64,000 bases of DNA from Chaetoceros tenuissimus (taxonomy: Eukaryota > Bacillariophyta > Thalassiosirophyceae > Chaetocerotales > Chaetocerotaceae): assembly GCA_021927905.1 (NCBI GenBank), contig BLLK01000025.1, positions 310,001 through 374,000 of the forward strand. Reading direction: 5' to 3'. The notes under the pieces are model-generated. The model ran no database searches. It had not been told where the DNA came from and was given only the letters and a program-made list of their open reading frames with translations. The stretch's first letter is position 1, and each line of letters starts with the position of its first letter. This document shows positions 49,401 to 61,400 of this stretch, piece after piece. Position numbers and translations under genes: made by a program.

Positions 49401-52400
49401 TGCACTCTCATTTTCAATCTCGTCCATACTTTCAAAAAAACAAATTGAGGTCTCTATATTCTCACCAAGTTCTGTTACTTGAAACCTAGTATTCTTGTTG
49501 ACCTCAAGTCCCTTTGAGAATTCAAACAATCTGAAAGTACTTTTGTATACTTTGAGTTGGTTTCTACTCCATACTACAACGCCGCCATTGTCTTTGCCAC
49601 TATCATACCGAGCAAGAGGCAACAAAGAAAGATCAATAGGATCACCAAATTCGCCATCATTGGATACAACTTTTGTTGAAAGCAAGGTCTACAAGATTAT
49701 TTGTGAGAATTTCAATAAATTGTAAAAGAAAGGACTCAGTATGAAACTTACGCTGCCCCTGCACACATTATTTATGCAACTTTCAATTATACACTCTTGA
49801 TCTCTCTCACAAAATTCACCATCGTACAAAGATTTATAGCTACTGGGGTCGGTACTTGGACTCTCCGAAGGATTGGAAGTAATAGATGGAGAAGGTGAAG
49901 GCTCCTGAGTTGTTGGAGTGGTACTGGGAGAAGATGATTCACTAGGTTTGATTGAAGGGTACATGGATCTAGACGGCTTAAATGAAGGAATAACTGATCT
50001 AGTCGGCCCAGCTGTTGGAGAAGAAGTCGCTCTGTCACCACAGTATTTGTCACCACATGGCTCACACCGATCTGTATCTGTTCGTAAAATTGACCCTCCC
50101 ATCGGATTAGATGAACGAAAACCGGAGTTGCATTTACAACGGGAATTAAATAAATTTCCATTGGTACCAACTGACTTTGAAGAGATATCAAAACATTGTC
50201 TTTCGTACTGTAAAAAAGTGAGCGAAGATCTAAACAAATTAAACTTTGCAATCAATTGATCTTACCTGATATGTGTCGATGATCCCATTCTGGTCCACTT
50301 CATAAACTCTTCCAAGTTTTTCATTTATTGCAACTCCACCAAGCCCAAGCTTTCTATCTTCATTCCTACCTTGTATCAAACCTTTCATTTTTACCCATTT
50401 GTCATCAATAAAGTTATAAATAACAACGAGACCTACATCAAGACCAGAATCATCTCTTGCCCTGGGTGCGGATACAGCTAGAGATTGACCTGTGGTCGAT
50501 ACACTCACTTTCCAACCGAATGTAGGAATCTCTTTGTTTGTGATTTTCTGTTCCGAGGTGAATTTTCCCTGATTCAATTCATACAAATAGACTCTGCCTT
50601 CCTTCGGGCTTCCTACTACGACTATTCTTGCATCTGGCGTTATTGCCACACCATTTCCATAGTCGGCAGTCCAAACTTGAGCATATGTCGGACGTGTAGA
50701 CATAGAAGATGTGTCATAGACTTCGACTAAACCATGATCTGAGTATTGGTAGCCAACAACTAAAACATCGTTATCTGATAAGGCAATACTACTAACAGAT
50801 CGTTTCAGATGATTAAACTCCAATACACTATTCACTCCATACTTCACAAACAGGATCATATTTGATTTGTCCCGAAGCACAATAGAATTTCCGTTGGAAT
50901 CACCAACTCTTGAATCTAATCCTTGAATATTAATCACATCATTATTCTCGATCTGATTCCAACGGTCTTGATCATCCTAAAAGCATGTATTTGAGGTTAA
51001 AACAATCATAATTGAACGACTTCAAGCCTGTAATATATATTCTCGTTACTTACCAAAACCACGCTTTCAAAGTTTGGATTCATATAAAAAGACAAGTCTT
51101 TGATTAGACAGGTTTCTTTGTCACCTTGTGAATAGTCTTGTACAATAGCAATGCGATTCACATAATCATTGGTGAACCTAAAGATTTGTCCGAGAGGTAT
51201 ATCAAAATTGTAGACATTACCAAAAACTTGTACCTCAGCTAGAGAGAGAACTCGAGATTCTGTACCATTTAGCTGGATTTTAAATTTTCTTCCAGATTTA
51301 TCTTTGAAGGGTATTTCTACTTTCTTCTCATCCAAAGTCTGCCCAACGATTACCTGTCCAACAATGGAACCATCTGAATGAAATAATGTTACACTGAAAT
51401 CAGACAAATCGTCAGAATAGTGATCTAGACGCTTGTAAATAACCACTTTTCGAATCACAACATCTTCTCCTAAATCAACTTCCCACCATGGATTAATCTC
51501 AGAGTCAGTTTGAGTCACACTATTGCTTTCCCAGTTTTGAGCGGAAAATTGTTGACTACCAACAATCCCATCCACAGCTAAGACAGCAAAACCTCCATTC
51601 ATGGCGGTACTTGATTGACGAGTCTTTTTCTGATATGCTAAATTAACATTTGTTCCTTGAAGAGACTCATGATTTTGTGCTACAACTACGTTCTTGTAGT
51701 CAATCGCGACATTTTGCGCAAATAGACCAAGGCAATAAATTGGAACGGCATTGAAGTTTTCTACATATTCTCCATATAGGCAAATGCCAACCTTTAGTAC
51801 TTCTGATGAAACCAGGACCTTGGTTAAAGAAAACCTAATCATTGTCGCTGCTTGGATCCTCATGTTCTCGTTGTCGTTAAACTGAAATGAAATTCGTGAG
51901 GTGCCGAATAGTTGGAATATGTTCGATGGACGGATTATAACTCCTCCAGAGCGTTCAGAAGTCTGTGGCCATATTTTAGGTTCTGTCAAAATTCTTGATG
52001 TACTTTGTTGATTTGAATCGAAATCAAGAATCTCATATATCTGGGGAATATAGCAAAAGCTGTACGTTAGTCTTTGTGAAAAACAATAAAAGAGAAAATT
52101 AAAACTAGCATACTCACTCCTGATTTGCATCCATAGTCTTTGTCGCACGTTCCATCTACACATTCAAGATCTGCACGACAAGCACCACCCTCAAATAGAG
52201 CTTTGTAGGAAGTAGGAAACATTGATGGTATCATTGATGAGGTTGGACCTACTGATGGAAAAGTGGAAGGTATTTCTGTCGGGCTTTTGCTTGGGACGAG
52301 ACTGGGATGCACTGTTGGTAAGGTTGAAGGTAATGTTGTTGGATTCAAAGAGGGAAAAGTGGAAGGTAGCTCTGAAAACCTTTTGCTTGGGATATGACTT

Positions 52401-55400
52401 GGATGCACTGTTGGTAAGAGTGAAGGTAAGGATGTTGGGGACAAAGAGGGGCTTTCAGTTATATCAAACACCTCGATCTTTAATCCTGTCTCTTTTTCCA
52501 CTGTGTTCTGAAATGTAGGTGAGGTTAAAACCTCAGATACATCTGCTGTGTTCAAAGCGATATCAAATGATAAAATCAATTGTAAATCAGATTCCAAGAT
52601 ACGGCCCAATAATCTGTTTTTTGATGGAGTTGAACCATTTGCTAACGTGACTGAGCAGTTGGATACCTGAAAAGGAGCAAAAGTTTCTGTAACAGAAGCA
52701 CAAAGATCATCTTCGACAGCTTTGATATCTTTGGTAACTCCCGACCCAACAGGGGTTGAAATAATGACAGTTGATGTTTGTCTCTGGGATAATGTTGGCA
52801 TCAGTGATAAAGTAGGTTGAATTGAAGGGTAATTTGTTGAAATACCACTTGGCAAAAAAGAGGAATTCTTTGATGGTTGCGTGCTTGAAACCTTTGATGG
52901 ATGTGCAGTAGGGCCCTCAGAAGGACTTTCACTCCATTCTTTCGATGGCGAATTAGAAGATAACAAAGATGGATGATGGCTTGGCAAAGTTGAAGGTATA
53001 ATCGATGGAAAATTTGAACCTTGTATTGATGGCATATCTGTAGGCAGAGAGCTTGGATTTGAAGACGGTAGACGACTAGGACCAAAAGAAGGTTCAAAAG
53101 ATTTTTCAAGGGAAGGTTCAAACGACGGCAATCTTGAAGGAGAAGTGGAAAAGTTTAGAGATGGTTGCAATGATGGTAGTAATGATGGTAAATTTGTTGG
53201 CTGTAGGCTGGGTTCTTTAGACGGCAATGAAGAGAGGGTAGTGGATGGTGATGAGCTGGGTAAATTTGAAGGAATATTGCTTTCCAGGATCGATGGTTTC
53301 GTTGATGGAAGCTGCGAAGGCTCATCACTAGGTCGATTTGACGGAATCAATGAAGGTTGCTCGGAATAAACTAGAGATGGCTCAGATGAAGGGAGCAGTG
53401 ATGGTTCCGCAGATTTAAGAACACTTGGATCGGTAGATGGTGATAAGCTCGGCGAGCTTGAAGGTAAATAGGAAGGGATATCGGAAGGTACATCTTTATT
53501 GAAAAACATTGAAATGAAGAGAGTCAGTTCATTTCTACTCAAAAATATTATAGTCATGTCATGGAAACTTCAAAAATTACTTACCAGAAGGCAACGATGA
53601 CGGCTGATGTGAAATAGTCAGTGAAGGTAGATCACTTGGATTGGACGACGGTGATAAGCTGGGCTGATTTGAAGGGCTCAATGAAGGCAAAACACTTGGA
53701 CTTAAAGACGGAACAAAACTGGGCTGATCTGAAGGTATTAAGGTTGGTAAGCTTGATGGAATTGAGCTCGGCTGATTTGAAGGGCTCAATGAAGGTAGAG
53801 CACTTGGATTTAATGACGGAGATAAACTTGGTTGATCTGAAGGACTCAGAGATGGTAGAGTGCTCGGGATTGAAGACGGAACGACACTGGGTTGATCTGA
53901 AGGAATCCATGAAGGTTGAGCACTAGGCGAAATTGATGGAAGCAAACTTGGTTGATCAGAAGGCACGTCTGACGGAATATCTGATGGCATTGATGACGGA
54001 AGTGAAGATGGTTGATCAGATGGTACGTCTGACGGAATATCTGATGGCATCGATGACGGAAGTGAAGATGGTTGATCAGATGGTACGTCTGACGGAATAT
54101 CGGATGGCATCGATGACGGAAGTGAAGATGGTTGATCAGATGGTACGTCTGACGGAATATCTGATGGCATCGATGACGGAAGCAAACTTGGTTGATCAGA
54201 TGGTACGTCTGACGGAATATCTGATGGCATCGATGACGGAAGCAAACTTGGTTGATCAGATGGTACGTCTGACGGAATATCTGATGGCATCGATGACGGA
54301 AGTGAAGATGGTTGATCAGATGGTACGTCTGACGGAATATCTGATGGCATCGATGACGGAAGCAAACTTGGTTGATCAGATGGTACGTCTGACGGAATAT
54401 CTGATGGCATCGATGACGGAAGTCAGATGATGGGAATATCTGATGGCATCGATGACGGAAGCAAACTTGGTTGATCAGATGGTACGTCTGACGGAATATC
54501 TGATGGCATCGATGACGGAAGCAAACTTGGTTGATCAGATGGTACGTCTGACGGAATATCTGATGGCATCGATGACGGAAGCAAACTTGGTTGATCAGAT
54601 GGTACGTCTGACGGAATATCTGATGGCATCGATGACGGAAGTGAAACTTGGTTGATCAGATGGTACGTCTGACGGAATATCTGATGGCATCGATGACGGA
54701 AGTGAAGATGGTTGATCAGATGGTACGTCTGACGGAATATCTGATGGCATCGATGACGGAACAAACTTGGTTGATCAGATGGTACGTCTGACGGAATATC
54801 TGATGGCATCGATGACGGAAGTGAAGATGGTTGATCAGATGGTACGTCTGACGGAATATCTGATGGCATCGATGACGGAAGTGAAGATGGTTGATCAGAT
54901 GGTACGTCTGACGGAATATCTGATGGCATCGATGACGGAAGTGAAGATGGTTGATCAGATGGTACGTCTGACGGAATATCTGATGGCATCGATGACGGAA
55001 CAGAACTTGGTTGATCAGATGGTACGTCTGACGGAATATCTGATGGCATCGATGACGGAAGTGAAGATGGTTGATCAGATGGTACGTCTGACGGAATATC
55101 TGATGGCATCGATGACGGAAGTGAAGATGGTTGATCAGATGGTACGTCTGACGGAATATCTGATGGCATCGATGACGGAAGCAAACTTGGTTGATCAGAT
55201 GGTACGTCTGACGGAATATCTGATGGCATCGATGAAGGCAGAGAGCTCGGAATTGATGATGGATTTGAGCTCGGCTGATCCGATGGACTCAATGAAGGCA
55301 GAGAGCTCGGAATTGATGATGGATTTGAGCTCGGCTGATCCGATGGACTCAATGAAGGCAGAGAGCTCGGAATTGATGATGGATTTGAGCTCGGCTGATC

Positions 55401-58400
55401 CGATGGACTCAATGAAGGCAGAGAGCTCGGAATTGATGATGGATTTGAGCTCGGCTGATCCGATGGACTCAATGAAGGTAGAGCACTGGGCAAGCTTGAT
55501 GGAATTGAGCTCGGCTGATCCGATGGACTCAATGAAGGCAGAGCACTGGGCAACCTTGATGGATTTGAGCTCGGCTGATCCCATGGACTCAATGAAGGCA
55601 GAGAGCTCGGAATTGATGATGGATTTGAGCTCGGCTGATCCGATGGACTCAATGAAGGCAGAGCACTGGGAAAGCTTGATGGGGTTGAGCTAGGCAAGTT
55701 TGACGGAACAAAACTTGGCTGACAAACTAGGAGGAACAGTTTAGAAGATACATGAGTTATGAAATATGATACATACATTTTCATCATGAGAAAATAGAAA
55801 ATAGAAAATAGGCACGGATTACATACCAACATACTCGATACAAGTCAACCCAGGAAGTATAGTATTAGATTCATATACCGCCGGCAAAGCTTTTTCACAA
55901 GGCGCATCATTCCAGAGCCCTGAAGAACCAAATCTGATTGCACAGTCTTCGTTGCCACTATTACTAGGTTCGTTAGTGTTCCAATTTTCATACAAAACTG
56001 GAGTACCATCCGCCCATTGCCAGGTACCCTCAACATTCTTGTCATTGGCTCCAATCCATGCACCTCTAGTACCAAGAAGACCGTTCACAAATATCGTCTG
56101 TTCTTGACATCGGATTGTTGCCAAGTCTCCACCCAATGCTTGGGCTGTGCTTCTATGCACATCCCAAGTCATTGCAGCATTATAGCAAATGTATCCAGCA
56201 GTTGGTGAAGCTGTCAGTGAAGGCAAGTTGCTTGGTAAATTAGAAGGATGGAATGTGGGTGTTGATGATGGCGATGAAGAAGGTGGACTCGTAGGCTGAC
56301 AAAAGAAAAGCGAATCTAGATGAGATATCATAAAGACTGGAAGCTTTTTGAGGTTATTACACATAAAAACTTACCGTCGCAGTCGGAGTAGATGTAGGAG
56401 CTTGGGTTGGCTAAGCCAGTAGAGACATGCATTCAGATGAGATATCATGATGACTTGACGCTGTTTGAGAGCATTACTATTGAGGCACTTACCGCAAAAT
56501 TACATTTATACACCGTCCACGTATAATACGCACATCCATCAATTACATCATGGTTATGATCCCAAGGTTTGTATAAGACTTGTCTATATCCATATGAACA
56601 TTGACTAAAATCCGCATTAGCATCATCACCTCGAAGACCACAATTCCCTTGGTCAACGTAAGAAGTCATCGCACTGGCAGCATTGAAATATGGCTGTGAA
56701 CAATACCTACAAGAACTCATTGCATCACAAATTAAATCTCCGTCGCAATCAGTATCAATTGAACATTCATTACAACTGATCATCTGTACATTACTGACAT
56801 GAATGGGTCCACTAGACCAACTATTATCAAAACCAAAGTATCCCTCACTTGGGACTGTTCCCGCTGAGTAAGTCACAGCTGCATATGGAACACCATCAAT
56901 TGAGTAGGTAGCATTCGTCTCCGCAATTTCACAAGAAATGGTATATTTGATTCCGACTTGTGGAGCGAGATTTGGTTGCAATCGGGTCGTGTTACCCAAA
57001 CCATTATATCCATTAATTCTGAAGGTAAAGCTATTACTTCCAAGATACCATGATAAAGCATCAGCACCATGACCCCAACCTAGTTTGTTCATTGACCACC
57101 AGGGAATAACTTCATCCTCAGTAGAATTGACAATGACATCAAACGTCATATTGACAGGCAAGGATCGTAATTTTGTAAAGTAAATTGGACTTGATTCAAA
57201 AAACCATAAACGATTTGGAATTTCGAAAGTCTGTCAAAACAAAATGAGACAATTGTAGGACAAAATGAAAAAAAAAGAAAAAAGACTAACCATTTCATTT
57301 GGACTTATGCTTGGTTGAGATGAAATGGTTGGGGCAGCCGAAGGCAATGAAAAGCCCTCTGCACCTGTTCCTCCTCCACAAATACAGCATGCATCGTTTA
57401 CTCCCAAACCATATGTGCCAATATCAGTAGCATACATTTGACATGGATTTGCATTTTCTTCATAGTCGTAATTGTAATAAGCATCATTTTCGTAATTGTA
57501 AAAAGCAACATACCAATCACATCCATCGCCCCAACTATCGGTCCAATAAGGAACATCAAAACAAGTCACAGTAGGAGTAATACTTGGAACAGATGAATGT
57601 GAAGGCAAAGAGCTAGGCAAAGCAGAAGGTACTATTGACTCCGAAGGTGCGATACTTGGATTCCATGAGGGCAACAATGATTCAGAAGGTGTTACACTTG
57701 GTACACTCGAAGGATCTACAGTAACGGAAGGACTGCTCGACGGAACCAAACTAGGATTAGCACTGGAAGATGGCACGATGGAGTCCTGTAAGCTCGGCGT
57801 CTGCGATGTGCTAGGATTAGAAGAAGGTATTCCACTCGGACTTGAAGAAACAGAAGGCAACTCTGACAGACTCAATGATGGCTGCACAGAAACACTTGGT
57901 GCTGAAGAAAATATCGCACTTGGATTTGATGAAACGGACGGCTGCTGTGACGGTGACATTGATGGCGGTATTGACACACTTGGTGTAAAGGATGTGCTTG
58001 GAGAAATCGAAGGCTCAGTTGAGGGGACACTTGACGGCTTACTTGGATCTGGACATTCTATGAGGTCAGAAAACGAATACATGCAGGTTGTTAGAAAAAA
58101 ATAAAAACGGTGAAAGATTTGCCTTATATACAAACTACAAGAGATCAAAATTTGAGGTCTGTTGCTACAAAGATATGATATTTCTACTTACCAATATACT
58201 CCACACATTCAAGACCATTGATAGGATCAGGAACAAGTACTACTCCATACCAATCATTGAGGTTTGCACATCCAGTGTCAATCCATTCGTTCCCACGGTT
58301 ATCACCCATGATGACACAATCTTCACCAAAGTTATTATCTGGTTCTCCATCTAACCAATTATGATAATCAAAAGGAGACCCATCATTATTCACGAACGTT

Positions 58401-61400
58401 CCTTCATTATCGCGATCGTTGACTCCAATCCAAATCTTATTATTTACACCAAAGGTATTATAGACTTGATTATTTTGTTCCTCGCAATGAATAGAAACGA
58501 GGTTTCCGCCATTTTGTTCTGCAAACAGTTGACTATCTGCGTGATGTTTCTCTACATTATATAGACAGATATAGAAAGGCGACATAGACGGTTGCTGTGT
58601 CGGTGCTGATGATGGCTCTGATGAGCTGCTTGGCGCAAATGAAGGCAACACACTTGGTTGCATGGAGATAGATGGATGAGGGGAGGGCATATTGAAGCTC
58701 TCAATAGAAGGGCTCGATATACTCCAATCGTAGATTTTTAGCTTTGCTCTCCATGGCCGCCACATAAACTTCGAAATAAAAACATTATAACTTGCAGTTG
58801 AGGCTACCTCTTGACCATCTATATAGAACTTGATAGTGCCATTCATGCGCTCCACTTTGAAGTGAAATAGGTTATCATTATGGGTTCCATAGTCTGCCTC
58901 AAAAAAACCTGTATGAAAAGCAGAATTACTCTCTGTGAACACCTTATTAACACTTCCACTTGCACCACCATCAAAACCAAAAATATCAAGGTCATTGATA
59001 AAGAATGAAGCAGCTGATGTAGATCCATCCACTTTTAATTTCGCCGATAGAACAAAATCATCGTCTACTTGAATTGGTATATTGACGATCCAATTATCTT
59101 CATTAGTCGCACTTTCCCTTCCTAGCACTGCCAAGTAAGTCCCATCTAAATCAGTCTCACTCGATAAAGTCGAGTCTTGTAGACGCAAGTCTGTTGTTTG
59201 AATACCATCTTCGACAATCTTTATTGTCTGAATTGGTGGAAAAGAAGGAGAGGTAGATGGAACTGTCGATGGTAGCATTGAAGGATCAGAAGGATTTGAA
59301 GAGGCCGATGGAATAGCTGAAGGTGGAGAGGATGGAAAAGAAGAAGGTGCATGACTTGGAATCGACGTAAGAGATGGAAGTTGTGACGGTTCTCGCGAAG
59401 GTCTGTCGGATAATGAAGGTAGAGAACTCGGCAAACTTGACGGCTCACTAGAAGCCGACGGTAACATACTCGGAACAGCTGAAGGTCTACTAGATCTGCT
59501 AGGTCTTGTACTTATTGATGGATTGCTAGAAGGACTCAAGCTCGGTACAACAGACTTGCTTGGAACAAGTGAGGGTACATTTGACGGCTCAATCACATCC
59601 GTAGGCAAGCTAGAAGGTAGTTGCGAAGGTCTGTTCGGAGGATGAAGGCTACTCTCATCCGAAGGCTGCGAAGAAGGTATTGTAGATAGTGAAGATGGTT
59701 GATCTGTTGTAGCTGTAGGCAAGTTTGAAGGGATCAACGACGGAGCTGCACTCTCATCCGAAGGCTGAGCAGATGGTTGAACAGAAGGTCTATCTGTTGG
59801 ATTAGATGATATGGATGGATTAGATGATACTGACGGTTGACTGGATGGCTGGTCAGATGGAATTGAGGATGGTTCACTGTATTGACAGGTAGTATCATAG
59901 GTTCCACTTTCACCACAGCACTGCTCTGTCAATACAAGAGCCTCACTAAAAGTAGAATCTTGTCCACAATAGTTACAACCAAATCTTGAGTTGCATTGAT
60001 CTTGATCGACGATGACTTGAGTCAATGATGTTGCATTTATTGCAGCATGATAGCATGAGTCGCGATTAGTGCACGAGTTTCTTGCAACTACAATTGACTC
60101 CAAGTTCGTAGCTTCTTTGGCCATTTTATTGCATCCTGCTCTGTTGATACAACTGCCCTCTTCAATAAGAATAGTTACTCTCTTTGTGGTTTGTTCTGCC
60201 ATTCTATTACAAGAAATTCCACCACCAGAATCATCAGTGGGTTTACTAGAGCAACTCCCTGCTTCAAACTTTATGGTTGAGTAATTAGCACTATTCCTTG
60301 CGACACCTTCACAGGCTCCGGCCTTACCGTTGCAGCTATTCTCACAGACCTCATACGTTGTACCACGCATGTTTGACCAATCATAGCAAGCTCTAGCACC
60401 AGAACAACATTTCTTGCCGTCACCAAGAGATGAACACCAACTGCTTAGATTTTGTCCATCATCAGCTGAGTAGTTCTGAGGACCAGACACATTACCATGC
60501 TGGTTAGGATTTCCATTGCGTTTGAACTTCTTACAGAGTCGAGTAGGAGCAACACTGGTTGGTCTCAAGGTTGGGAAAGGAGAAGGCATTGGAGATGGAG
60601 GTCTTGATGGTGCAGGCAGATTTGACGGGATCAGCGACGGAGCTGCACTCTCATCTGAAGGCTGAGAAGAAGGTATTGCAGAAGGTTGATCTGTTGTAGC
60701 TGTAGGCAAGTTTGAAGGGATCAACGACGGAGCTGCACTATCATCCAAAGGCCAAGAAGAAGGTTGAACAGAAGGTCTATCTGTTTCAACCTCTGTCTTT
60801 GAAGGTGCTGATGAGATTGAAGGAGAAGCTGAAGGCATAGAAAAGCCTTCTTCGCCTGTACCACCTCCACAAATACAACATGCATCGTTTACTCCCAAGC
60901 CATATGTTCCTGTATAGTTTGCAAAATAGTTACATGGATCATAGAATGGCACCCAATCATCATAACTGTACTGGACTTCATACCAGTTGCATCCAGCTCC
61001 CTGGCTATCGGTCCAATCAGGAACATCAAGACATGTCTCAGTAGGGCTCATGGAAATAGATGGAGCATTGCTAGGAGCTGGAGACTTTGACGGTGCTGAT
61101 GAAATTGAAGGAGAAGCTGAAGGCATAGAAAAGCCTTCTTCGCCTGTACCACCTCCACAAATACAACATGCATCGTTTACTCCCAAGCCATATGTTCCTG
61201 TATAGTTTGCAAAATAGTTACATGGATCATAGAATGGCACCCAATCATCATAACTGTACTGGACTTCATACCAGTTGCATCCAGCTCCCTGGCTATCGGT
61301 CCAATCAGGAACATCAAGACATGTCTCAGTAGGGCTCATGGAAATAGATGGAGCATTGCTAGGAGCTGGAGACTTTGACGGTGCTGATGAAATTGAAGGA

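Noticed and set aside
53961-55230. Regular repeats that might suggest a CRISPR array
   Set aside because: Units are directly adjacent with no unique spacers, they code for Pro-Ser repeats, and the genome is eukaryotic.
53933-55693. Long plus-strand ORFs across the minisatellite (repeats of MVDQMVRLTEYLMASMTE)
   Set aside because: They are the antisense reading of a 60-bp repeat whose length is a multiple of three, so any stop-free frame stays open. The minus strand fits the splice frame of the giant gene.
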